This document shows positions 34,354 to 43,023 of a stretch of 64,000 nt of DNA, piece by piece; position 1 is the stretch's first letter, and each line of letters opens with the position of its first letter. Below the pieces are notes generated by a model. The model was not told the DNA's origin, made no database searches, and saw only the letters and a list, made by a program, of their open reading frames with translations. Position numbers and translations under genes: made by a program. The DNA is taken from NCBI RefSeq assembly GCF_039544005.1, contig NZ_BAABKV010000001.1, forward strand, positions 5,890,001-5,954,000. The letters are read 5' to 3'. The DNA is from Kitasatospora paranensis (lineage in GTDB: Bacteria > Actinomycetota > Actinomycetes > Streptomycetales > Streptomycetaceae).

Positions 34354-35185
34354 CGGCCGCCACCCCCTCCAGGACCGCCCGGACGGCCCGCAGTTCGCCG
34401 GCCAGCTCGGCCGGCGGCGGGAAGGCGTCGTCGCGCTCCAGCAGCACGCCCGGCGGTACGGCGCGGGCGCACAGCTCGGCCAGCACCTCCAGCACCGGGG
34501 CGGTGACCGGGTGGGCGTGCGTGTCGTGCCACACGCCGTCGATCTCGACCCCGCCGGCCACGTGCACGTAGGCGATCGCCTCCAGCGGCAGCCGGTCGAG
34601 TTCGGCGGCGACGTCCAGGCCCAGGTTCACCCGGTTGGTGTGCAGGTTGGCGACATCGACCAGCAGCTGCACGCCTGTCCGCCCCACCAGTTCCGCGAGG
34701 AACTCGCCCTCGGTCAACTCGTCGTCCGGCCAGGCCAGGTGGGCCGCGATGTTCTCCAGCGCGAGCGGTACCGGCAGCTGGTCCTGGGCGATCCTGACGT
34801 TCTGTGCGACCACCCGCAGGGCGTCCCGGGTGCGGGGCACCGGCAGCAGGTGCCCGGCCTCCAGCCCGCCGGCCCGGACGAACGCCAGGTGCTCGGTGAC
34901 CAGCGGCGCCCCCAGCGCCTCGGCCACCCCGGCGAGCCGGGCCAGCCGGTGGGAGGCGGGCGGCTCGGCGCCCCCGATGCCCAGCGACACCCCGTGCGGC
35001 ACCACCGTGACACCGCGGGCGCGCAGCACCTCCAGCGAGCGCGGCAGGTGTCCGGCGCAGACGTTCTCCGCCACCACCTCCACCCAGTCCACGCCGGGCA
35101 GCCGCTCCACCGCGGTGTCGATCTCCGCGCGCCAGCCCACCCCCACCCCGAGCCGCGCCGGCGGTACCCCGGTCGAATCGCCCAT
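34346..35185 (-). CDS. DUF692 family (MNIO) multinuclear iron oxidase
   Basis: The 279-residue TIM-barrel protein belongs to DUF692, whose members (MbnB, TglH, BufB) hold two or three irons and oxidatively rearrange Cys or other residues of ribosomal peptides. Probable metal ligands are in place: Glu40-Asn41, His64, Glu98-His99, Glu144-Asn145, Asp177/Asn180/His182 (DVANLH), His208 (HVAGG), Asp221/His223/His225 (DTHAHP) and Glu250. The ATG at 35185 was chosen over an in-frame start at 35242 because the core begins soon after it. First gene of a four-gene operon ending in two TIGR04222 membrane proteins. Substrate not known. Confidence 0.88.
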   Translation of the reverse strand: MGDSTGVPPARLGVGVGWRAEIDTAVERLPGVDWVEVVAENVCAGHLPRSLEVLRARGVTVVPHGVSLGIGGAEPPASHRLARLAGVAEALGAPLVTEHLAFVRAGGLEAGHLLPVPRTRDALRVVAQNVRIAQDQLPVPLALENIAAHLAWPDDELTEGEFLAELVGRTGVQLLVDVANLHTNRVNLGLDVAAELDRLPLEAIAYVHVAGGVEIDGVWHDTHAHPVTAPVLEVLAELCARAVPPGVLLERDDAFPPPAELAGELRAVRAVLEGVAAGV

Positions 35186-35356
35186 GCCCGTCCCCCCGTC
35201 TTCCTGCTGCTGAGGGTGTATCCGCGGGGGCTCCGCTGCCAACCTCCAACCCCTGAACTCAGAGCGGAACTTGAGCTTTCCCCGGGTCCGGGTCCGGGCC
35301 GGGGCCGAGTGGCCGGATATTCAGCGGCGCGGCGGCGGCCCACTGGTTAACGTGAC

Positions 35357-36280
35357 GTGTCTATGACGCTCACGATCCGCGCCTTCCGGACCTCCGATGC
35401 CGAGGCGGCCTGCGCAGCCCTCCGCGCCGGCCGCCCGTACCTCGTCACCACCCCCGCCGCCGTCGCCTGGCAGCTCGCCACCCATCCGCACCTGCGGATG
35501 CTGCTCGCCGTCCGGGACGGCGCGGTGGCCGCCGTCGCCCGCTACGGCCCCTACCCGGACAGCGCGAGCCCCGGGTACGGCTTCGCGACCCTGCACGTGG
35601 TGCCCGACCGGCGCCGCCGCGGCACCGGCGGCGCGCTGCTGGACGCCACCGAGCGGGCCCTCGCCGCCGAGGGCGTCCGCCACCTGCATGTCCGCGCCGA
35701 CCACACGGCGGCCGCGCACGCCTTCGCCACCGCCCGCGGCTACCGGGCGGGCCGGATCGCCCACGTCTCCCGCTGCGACCTGACCGGCCCGCTGCCACCG
35801 GTGCCCGCCGCCCCGCCGGGCATCGAGCTGCGCACCGCGGCCGACTTCCTCGACGACCCGCGCCCGATCCACCAGGTCGACGTCGAGGGCACCCGGGACG
35901 AGCCCGGCGACCTCCAACTCGGCGACCAGGGCTACGAGTCCTGGCTGGCCGAGATCTGGCACCGGCCCGACCTGGACCACCGGCTCACCACCGTCGCGGT
36001 CGACGCCGCCGACGGCCGGCCGGTGGCGTTCGCGGCCGCGCAGACCGACGGCGAGGGCCGCTACTGGTCGTCGTTCACCACCACCCGCGGCGCCTACCGC
36101 GGCCGCGGCATCGCGAAGCTCGCCAAGGCCGACTCGCTGCACCGCGCCCGCGCGGCCGGCCTCGGCGCGGCCTACACCCACAACGACGCCGCCAACGCGC
36201 CGATGCTGGCCGTCAACGCGTGGCTCGGCTACCGCCGTTGCGCCGCCGAGCGGACCTGGACGCGCGACCTGACCGGCTGA
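35357..36280 (+). CDS. Tandem GNAT-domain N-acetyltransferase
   Basis: The 307-residue cytosolic protein has two GNAT folds. The first (about 5-145) has an acetyl-CoA loop LHVVPDRRRRGTGGALL; the second (about 155-305) has TTTRGAYRGRGIAKLAKADSL and ends in NAWLGYRR. Acyl donor and acceptor are unknown; many paralogues exist in streptomycetes. GTG (35357) and ATG (35363) starts are both possible, two codons apart. It diverges from the DUF692 operon and converges with the nuclease-TerD gene. Confidence 0.88.
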   Translation: MSMTLTIRAFRTSDAEAACAALRAGRPYLVTTPAAVAWQLATHPHLRMLLAVRDGAVAAVARYGPYPDSASPGYGFATLHVVPDRRRRGTGGALLDATERALAAEGVRHLHVRADHTAAAHAFATARGYRAGRIAHVSRCDLTGPLPPVPAAPPGIELRTAADFLDDPRPIHQVDVEGTRDEPGDLQLGDQGYESWLAEIWHRPDLDHRLTTVAVDAADGRPVAFAAAQTDGEGRYWSSFTTTRGAYRGRGIAKLAKADSLHRARAAGLGAAYTHNDAANAPMLAVNAWLGYRRCAAERTWTRDLTG

Positions 36281-36328
36281 CGCCCGGCCGGCCGGCGCCA
36301 CCCGCCCGGCCGGGCCGGCGGCGTCCGT

Positions 36329-38490
36329 TCAGGCCACGTCGACGCCGTGCGCCCGGGCCAGGCCCGCCAGACCGTCCGCCCAGCCCTGGCCGACCGCGCG
36401 GATCTTCCAGACCTCGGCGCCGTTGCCGGGGCGGTGCCGGTAGACCTCGGCGACCAGCATCGCCGAGACCGCCGGGTCGGCGGGCGGCCGGAACGCCCAG
36501 GCCGTGCCGTCGGCGCCGGTCAGCAGCAGTTCGGCGTCCCGGAGATGGGCGCAGCTGAGCTGCTGGTCGACGTCCATGGTGACCGACAGGGCGATCCGCC
36601 GGACCCTGGCGGGCAGGTCGGCCAGCCGCAGCACCGCGCTCTCGCCCCGCCGCCCGTCCGCCGTCTCCTCGGCGGGGGAGAGGGCGACGGCACCGTCGGC
36701 GGCGCCGGGCTGGTGGTAGAAGACGAAGTCGTCGTCGCCGCGGACGAGGCCGTCCTCGCCGAGCAGCAGCAGGGTCAGGTCGGCGGCGGCCCCGGTGTGC
36801 GAGAACCGGGCGGTCAGCGCGGCGGCCGCGGCCGGGGGAGCACGGCGTTCTGCCCGGGGGTGAGGCCGGTGGCGGCCGCTGCCGGCGCCGCGGCCGGTGC
36901 GGCGGCGGTGTCCCGCTCCGGCGGACCACCGAGCCGCCCGGGCAGGCCCTGCTCGTGCAGCAGGGCCACCAGCATCGGGCCGTCCACCAGGGTCAGCGGC
37001 CGGCCCTCCACCCAGCGGCGGGAGCCGGGGCCGAAGCCGGAGGTGGTGACCAGGATGCCCCGGTTGGCGCCCTGCCGCTGCATCGTGGCGTCCAGGTCCC
37101 GGACGGCGGTGGGCGGCACGGTGTGCCGGTAGCGCTTGGCCTGGATGACGATCTGCCCGCCGGTGATCGGATCCGGGTCCTCGGCGAGCACGTCCACCCC
37201 CTCGTCGCCGCTGCGGGCGGTCGTCCGGGTGTGCAGCCCGCGGCGCCGGAAGAGTTCGGCGATCAGCTCCTCGAATGCGATCGGGTCCATGGTGAACAGG
37301 TCGGGGCCCTCGCCGGCCCGCGCCGGGCCGCCGGGCGCGGCGGCGGGCGCCCGGCCGGACGGGCGGTGCGCGGGGACGGCCTCGGGCCGGTCCGGCCGCG
37401 CGGACAGCCGGCCGTGCAGGGCCTCCACCAGGCAGTCCACCGCCGAGACCCGCTCCAGGTCCAGCGCGAGGAAGGCGTCCCGCTCGGCCGCGACCGTAGC
37501 CAGGCAGCGGCTCTCCTCCCGCCCGGTGGCCGGGTCGACGGCCTGGACGACGCCGTTCACCGCGACCGACCGGAGCAGCCCCCGCTCGTCCGCCCGGAAC
37601 GCCTCGGTCAGCACCCGCAGGACGCACTGGGCGAGGATCTCGCGGTGCAGCGCGCGGCGTTCCGTGAGCGGGCGGGCCACCTCGGCGTCCCGGTCGTCGG
37701 TCTTCACGTACCGGTGGCGGGCCACGGCCGGGACGACCGAGAAGTCCGGCAGCGCCCATTCGATCGTCAGGTGTCCCGCCCCGGCGTCCCAGTGGGCCTC
37801 CGCGGCGTGCGGGAAGCCCTCCGGCCAGTCCCGGCGCCAGCCCAGTGCGGTCTCGAAGTAGCCGGCGACGGCGTCGGCGTGCCCGGTGGCGAGCCGCTCG
37901 GCCAGCTGCCGGCCGTGCTCCGCGGCCTGCCGACGCTCGCCCAGCCAGTGCTCGAACTCGGCCCGGTGGTCGGCGAGTCGGGCGAGCCGCTGCTGCTCGG
38001 CGGCCTGCGCGGCGTACCAGTCCCGTTCGAAGGCGGCGCGGGCGTGCGCGGCCTGCTCGTCCCACTGCCGCCGCGCGTGCGGGTCGCGGGCCTGCGGGCC
38101 GGTGAGCGGCGGCGCCGTGTACCGGCCCTGATCCGGCATCGGCACCGGCAGCCCGAGTGCCCCGGGATCGAAGGCGGGGGCGGGGGCGGCGAGTTCGGCC
38201 GGCCGGAAGGCCGGTCCGCGCAGCCCGGCCGTGAGGGTCCCGCGCAGTTCGGCGACCCGCTGCTCGACCTCGGCGGTGCGCCGGGCGGCGTCCGCCTCGC
38301 GGCCGAGCCGGTAGCTGCGCAGGGCCTCCTTCTGGCCCTGGGCGGCGGCGCGTTCGGCGTCCCGCCGGGCCCGCTCGTACTGCCGCTGGGCGGCGGCGTC
38401 GGCCCGGCGCCGGGCCTCCTCCCGGCGGTGCTGCTGCCGCTGGGCCTCCGCCAGCATCGCCAGAACTCCGGAACTGCGACGCCCTGCCAC
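36329..38490 (-). CDS. Mrr-like restriction endonuclease fused to a TerD domain (frameshift near 36836)
   Basis: The restored 720-residue protein has an N-terminal Gln/Arg/Ala/Glu-rich coiled coil (about 15-100), a central part of unknown fold, a restriction-endonuclease domain (about 385-510; FEELIAELFRRRGL, GDEGVDV, VIQAKRY giving the D-QxK nuclease motif) and a C-terminal TerD domain (about 555-720; SVTMDVDQQLSCAHLRDAELL). The nuclease frame ends early at the five-G run 36834-36838; one added base fuses it to the TerD frame. TerD-nuclease fusions are known from comparative genomics of Ter stress systems. Function: probably DNA-processing stress response; inference. Confidence 0.8.
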
Positions 38491-38567
38491 CGTGGTCCTC
38501 TCGTGCCGTCCGATCCGATGATCAGTCTGGCACGGTGTGGACCACCGGTGACAGGGCGTGCGCGGTC

Positions 38568-39004
38568 TCAGTCCTCCGCGGGGCGGAGCTTCAGCGAGAT
38601 GCTGTTGATGCAGTACCGCTGGTCGGTCGGGGTGCCGTAGCCCTCGCCCTCGAAGACGTGGCCCAGGTGGCTGCCGCAGCGGGCGCAGCGCACCTCGACC
38701 CGGCGCATGCCGAACGTGGTGTCCTCGATGTACTCGACCCGGTCCTCGGCGAGCGGGGCGAAGTAGGACGGCCAGCCGCAGTGGCTGTCGAACTTGGTCT
38801 CGCTGCTGAACAGCTCCGCGCCGCAGGCCGGCAGCCGTACACCCCGACCGTCTTGGTGTCGGTGTACTCGCCGACGAACGCCCGCTCCGTCCCGGCCTCG
38901 CGGAGCACGTGGTACTCGGCCGGGGTCAGCTCGGCACGCCATTCGGCGTCGGTCTTCTGGATCTCGTGCGTGCGGGTCTCGTGCTTCGGCGAATCATGGC
39001 TCAC
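38568..39004 (-). CDS. msrB: Peptide-methionine (R)-S-oxide reductase (frameshift near 38829)
   Basis: The restored 145-residue cytosolic enzyme reduces methionine R-sulfoxide in proteins. It has the zinc-binding pairs CRACGAELF and CARCGSHLGHVF and the catalytic segment RYCINSISLKL. The N-terminal frame (from GTG 39004, GGGAGG upstream) runs to TKTVGVYGCR and breaks at 38828-38829; one added C (plus strand) restores CRACGAELFSSETKF. An N-terminal extension of about 20 residues is typical. It lies 13 bases after the murC stop on the same strand. Confidence 0.88.
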
Positions 39005-39017
39005 GGCAGGCCTCCCA

Positions 39018-40424
39018 TCAGGCACCCGGTGCAACGTCCGCGAGCTGCGCCAGAATTTCCGGACCGAGGTTGGTGACGTCGCCGGCGCCCATGGTGAGCA
39101 CCAGGTCGCCGGGCTTGGCCATGCCGGCCAGCCGCGCGGGCGCGGCCGCGAAGGCGTGCTCCTCGGCGACGTCGGCACCGGCCCGGCGGGCCGCGTCAAT
39201 GATGAGTTCGCTGGTCACGCCGGGGATCGGGTCCTCGCGGGCCGGGTAGATGTCGAGCACCACGGAGGCGTCGGCCAGCGCCAGCGCCTGCCCCATCTCC
39301 TCGGCGAGCTGCTGGGTGCGGCTGAACAGGTGCGGCTGGAAGACCACCAGCACCCGGCCGCCGCCGGCCGCCTCCCGGATGGCCTCCAGGTCGGCGCTCA
39401 TCTCGGTCGGGTGGTGGGCGTAGGAGTCGATCACCTGGACGCCCGCGGCCTCGCCCTTGAGCTGGAGGCGGCGGCGCACCCCGGTGTAGCTGCCGAGCGC
39501 CTTGGCCAGGTCGGCGGCGGGCACGCCCAGCGCGACACCGGCGGCCAGTGCGGCGACGGCGTTGTGCGCGTAGTGCCGGCCCGGGACGGAGACCGTGAAC
39601 GCCAGCTCGGCGCCACCGATCTCCACGGTGACCTCGCTGGTCATCCCGCGGGCGGCCACCGACAGCACCCGCACGTCGGCGTCCTCGGCGGCACCGACGG
39701 TGACCACGTTCAGGCCCTCGCGGCCGGCCACCCGCGAGGTCAGCTCGCGGGCCCCCGCGTGGTCGGCGGAGACGACCAGCGTCCCGCCGGGCACGATCCG
39801 GCCCACGAAGGTCTCGAACGACTCGTAGATCTCCTCGATCGAGGCGTAGTTCGCGTGGTGGTCCAGCTCCACGTTGAGGACGATCGCGACCTCGGGGGCG
39901 TACTTGTGGAAGCTCCGGTCGCTCTCGTCGGCCTCGGCGACGAACACCTCGCCGGCGCCGTGGTGCGCGTTGGAGCCGGGCGCGTCGAGGTCGCCGCCGA
40001 TCGCGTAGGACGGGTCCAGGCCCAGCTCGGCGAGGCTCACCGCGAGCATGCTGGTGGTGGTGGTCTTGCCGTGGGTGCCGGCCACCGCGAGCGCGCGGCG
40101 CCCGCCCATCAGGGCGGCCAGCGCGTCGGAGCGGTGCACCACCGGGACGCCGCGCTCGCGGGCGGCCACCAGCTCGGGGTTGTCGGCGCGGATCGCGCTG
40201 GAGACGACCACGCTGCTGGTGCCCGCCGGCAGGTTCTCGGCGGCGTGGCCGACCGCGACCGCGGCGCCGAGCGCGCGCAGGGCCAGGACGGTCTCGGACT
40301 CCTTGGAGTCGCTGCCCGAGACCTTGGCGCCGCGCACCGCGAGGATCTTCGCCAGGCCGGACATCCCGGCGCCGCCGATGCCGATGAAGTGCGGGGCGTG
40401 CAGGTCGTGCGCGGCGTCGTTCAA
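39018..40424 (-). CDS. murC: UDP-N-acetylmuramate--L-alanine ligase
   Basis: The 468-residue cytosolic ATP-dependent ligase adds the first amino acid of the peptidoglycan stem peptide. It has the UDP-binding FIGIGGAGMSGLAKIL, the ATP loop AGTHGKTTTTSML, EADESDRSF, NVELDHHANY and the C-terminal DSYAHHPTE. The start is a TTG at 40424, the only start giving the normal N-terminus. In this group murC is typically outside the dcw cluster, as here. Followed closely by msrB. Confidence 0.95.
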   Translation of the reverse strand: MNDAAHDLHAPHFIGIGGAGMSGLAKILAVRGAKVSGSDSKESETVLALRALGAAVAVGHAAENLPAGTSSVVVSSAIRADNPELVAARERGVPVVHRSDALAALMGGRRALAVAGTHGKTTTTSMLAVSLAELGLDPSYAIGGDLDAPGSNAHHGAGEVFVAEADESDRSFHKYAPEVAIVLNVELDHHANYASIEEIYESFETFVGRIVPGGTLVVSADHAGARELTSRVAGREGLNVVTVGAAEDADVRVLSVAARGMTSEVTVEIGGAELAFTVSVPGRHYAHNAVAALAAGVALGVPAADLAKALGSYTGVRRRLQLKGEAAGVQVIDSYAHHPTEMSADLEAIREAAGGGRVLVVFQPHLFSRTQQLAEEMGQALALADASVVLDIYPAREDPIPGVTSELIIDAARRAGADVAEEHAFAAAPARLAGMAKPGDLVLTMGAGDVTNLGPEILAQLADVAPGA

Positions 40425-40514
40425 GGGATGCTCCGTACAGCCGGGGACTGGAATGACGAGAATCGTCCTCGCGGTGGTTCCGCAAGGACGATTCTGCCCT
40501 ACCAGAGGGGAGGC

Positions 40515-40973
40515 TCAGGAGTCGCTGGCGAACAGCTTGAGCACCGGGACCCCCACCTTGTGCCGGGCCCGGGAGGCCCAGTCGCGGTGGAAGAACTCCT
40601 CGACGAAGTGCGGCGAGGTCAGCACCAGCACCTCGTCCGCGGCGTGTTCCTCGACGACGCTGCGCAGGTTGTCGAGCGGGTTGTCCTCGACGACCCGGCC
40701 GGTGGCCTCGGCCCCAGCCGTGCGCAGGTGGCGCAGGCTGTGCTCCAGCGACTCGCCGGCCACGGTCGGCACGGCCTCCTCCTCGCGTTCGTGCACGGCT
40801 CTGTCGAGATGGCCGAGCGCCACGTCGTCGAGGGCGCGCAGCAGCTCGTCCTGCCGGCCGCGCGGCTGCATGAGCACGACGAAGGACACCTTCTCCTCGC
40901 CGTGCAGGGTGGTGACCAGCTCCACGTCCGCGTCGGAGAGGGCCTTCTCGATCATCAGTACGGTCTTGAACAC
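40515..40973 (-). CDS. Conserved small protein, unknown function
   Basis: The 152-residue soluble protein starts VFKTVLMIEKALSDADVELVT at GTG 40973, five bases after GAAGGGA; a longer frame to 41069 is unlikely to be coding there. The alternating strand/helix pattern, the acidic middle and VLVLTSPHFVEEFFHRDWASRARHKVGVPVLKLF at the end suggest a universal-stress-like alpha/beta fold, but no ATP loop is visible. Homologues are sometimes labelled indole-3-glycerol phosphate synthase; no such active site is present. About 90 bases upstream of murC on the same strand. Confidence 0.75.
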   Translation of the reverse strand: MFKTVLMIEKALSDADVELVTTLHGEEKVSFVVLMQPRGRQDELLRALDDVALGHLDRAVHEREEEAVPTVAGESLEHSLRHLRTAGAEATGRVVEDNPLDNLRSVVEEHAADEVLVLTSPHFVEEFFHRDWASRARHKVGVPVLKLFASDS

Positions 40974-41079
40974 GTGTGTCCCTTCGACGCCGCAGCCCCG
41001 GGTCCGCTGCCACCTCCATACTGCCCGGAGGAAGCTTTCCTCACGCTGCACACGCACCACATGGGCCACACCGGCCGGG

Positions 41080-41838
41080 TCAGCCCCGCCGCGCGTACCG
41101 GGTGAACAGGAAGCCGTCCGCCTCGATCAGCGACACCAGGTCCATCGCCCGCACGTCGGCCGGCTGCGGACCGGCCGTGATCCGCGGCGCGTCGCCGCCG
41201 GTCACCAGCGGCGCCACCGACAGGCACAGCTCGTCCAGCAGCCCGGCCCCGGCCAGGGAGCCGAGCAGCCGCGGCCCGCCCTCGGTCAGCTGCCGCGTCC
41301 AGCCCCGCGCGGCCAGCTCGGCCACCGCCACCGACGGGTCCACCGCGCGCTCGCCGGCCACCACCACGTCCGCCACCGCGGCGACCGCCCGCCGGGCGTC
41401 CGCCGGGGCGTCCTCGGTGGTGACCACCACCGTCCGCACCAGCGGCTCGGTGAACAGCGGCGCGGACAGGTCCAGCCTCAGGCTGCGCGAGACGACCGCG
41501 ATCGCCGCCGCGGGCGCCTGGCCGGCCGACGCGCGGGCCGCCGCGAAGGCCTCCCGCGCCCGGGCCGGCCGGTAGCCCTCGGCCCGGACGGTCTCCGCGC
41601 CCACCAGCACCACGTCCGCCAGCGCCCGCAGCACCCCGAAGATCCGCTTGTCCGCCGCGCTGGACAGGCCCTCCGAGAGCCCGGCCAGCCGGGCGGCGCC
41701 GTCCAGCGACGACACCATGTTCGCCCGCAGCCACGGCCGCCCGGCCGCGCTCGGCGGGTACGCGTACAGGGCGGCCAGCGACTCCGGCGCCGCCGGGTCG
41801 GCGACGGGACGGTCCAGCGGGTTGATCAGCAGCTGCAT
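41080..41838 (-). CDS. RibD C-terminal-like pyrimidine reductase family protein
   Basis: The 252-residue protein is a dihydrofolate-reductase-like fold of the RibD C-terminal family: RANMVSSLDGAARL, ADVVLVGAETVRAEGY, TEGGPRLLGSLAGAGLLDELCLSVAPLVTGG. Such proteins reduce the ribosyl chain of pyrimidines with NADPH in riboflavin synthesis, but this stand-alone copy has no rib genes near it and may act on another substrate. Only 37 bases separate its start from the divergent ZapE-like gene. Confidence 0.85.
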   Translation of the reverse strand: MQLLINPLDRPVADPAAPESLAALYAYPPSAAGRPWLRANMVSSLDGAARLAGLSEGLSSAADKRIFGVLRALADVVLVGAETVRAEGYRPARAREAFAAARASAGQAPAAAIAVVSRSLRLDLSAPLFTEPLVRTVVVTTEDAPADARRAVAAVADVVVAGERAVDPSVAVAELAARGWTRQLTEGGPRLLGSLAGAGLLDELCLSVAPLVTGGDAPRITAGPQPADVRAMDLVSLIEADGFLFTRYARRG

Positions 41839-41875
41839 GGGACCGAGTCTTCCACGGGGCGTACCCTGTACTACC

Positions 41876-42934
41876 GTGCCTGCTGCCTCCCGCCCCGACA
41901 CCGCGGACCCCGACACCGCCGTGACCGCCCTCACCGACCGCCGTCCGGTGGTGCCCGCCGAGCGGCTGGTGGCCGAGATGGTCCCGCCGCCGCGGTTCGC
42001 CGGCGTCAGCTTCGGCAGCTACCTCCCGGACAGCTCCCAGCCGAGCCAGTACGAGGCCGTGCAGGTCCTGGAGGAGTTCGCGGCCTCCCTCAACGGCGCG
42101 GCGGCCGCCCCGAAGCGCAGCTGGTTCCGCCGCTCCGCGCCCGCCCCCGCGGGACCCGCCGGGATCTACCTCGACGGCGGCTACGGCGTCGGCAAGACCC
42201 ACCTGCTGGCCTCGCTCTGGCACGCCACCCCGGGCCCCAAGGCCTTCGGCACCTTCGTCGAACTGACCAACCTGGTCGGCGCACTGACCTTCAAGGGCGC
42301 CGTCGAGACGCTCTCCTCGCACCGGCTGCTCTGCATCGACGAGTTCGAACTCGACGACCCGGGCGACACCGTGCTGGTCTCCACCCTGCTCGGCCGGCTG
42401 GTGGAGAACGGCGTCAAGCTCTGCGCCACCTCCAACACCCTGCCCGAGAAGCTCGGCGAGGGCCGGTTCGCCGCCGCCGACTTCCTGCGCGAGATCCAGG
42501 GCCTGTCCGGGCACTTCCGCCCGGTGCGGATCGACGGCCAGGACTACCGCCACCGCGGTCTGCCGGCCGCCCCGGCCCCGTGCACCGACGAGCAGGTGAC
42601 GGCGCGCGCCGCGGCCGCCCCCGGCGCCTCGCTGGACGACTTCGACGCCCTGCTGGAGCACCTCAAGGCCGTCCACCCCAGCCGCTACGGCGCGATGCTG
42701 GACGACGTCCACGCGGTCTTCCTGCGCGGCGTCCGCCCGGTCGACGACCAGTCCACCGCGCTGCGCCTGGTCGTCCTCGCCGACCGGATGTACGACCGCG
42801 AACTGCCGATCACCGCCTCCGGTGTCCCCTTCGACCAGGTCTTCCCCGAGGAGATGCTGCGCGGCGGCTACCGCAAGAAGTACCTGCGCGCGATATCCCG
42901 CCTGGTCGCGCTGGCCCGCGACAGCGCCCGCTAG
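41876..42934 (+). CDS. zapE: ZapE/AFG1-like AAA ATPase
   Basis: The 352-residue protein has Walker A GGYGVGKTHLL, Walker B LLCIDEFELDD, sensor CATSNTLPEKLG and the family's late segment DRMYDRELPI. E. coli ZapE binds FtsZ and affects division; mitochondrial AFG1 aids protein quality control. Role in actinobacteria unproven. The GTG start lies eight bases after a TACCCT box, consistent with a leaderless transcript; no ribosome site is seen. Confidence 0.87.
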   Translation: MPAASRPDTADPDTAVTALTDRRPVVPAERLVAEMVPPPRFAGVSFGSYLPDSSQPSQYEAVQVLEEFAASLNGAAAAPKRSWFRRSAPAPAGPAGIYLDGGYGVGKTHLLASLWHATPGPKAFGTFVELTNLVGALTFKGAVETLSSHRLLCIDEFELDDPGDTVLVSTLLGRLVENGVKLCATSNTLPEKLGEGRFAAADFLREIQGLSGHFRPVRIDGQDYRHRGLPAAPAPCTDEQVTARAAAAPGASLDDFDALLEHLKAVHPSRYGAMLDDVHAVFLRGVRPVDDQSTALRLVVLADRMYDRELPITASGVPFDQVFPEEMLRGGYRKKYLRAISRLVALARDSAR

Positions 42935-43023
42935 AGCCCGCGACAGCGGGCCCGGCAAGGGCCGGGGCGGGCCGGTCCGCCCGTCCGGCCCCGGTTGTCG
43001 GTGCCGGGTCGTACGGTGGACTG

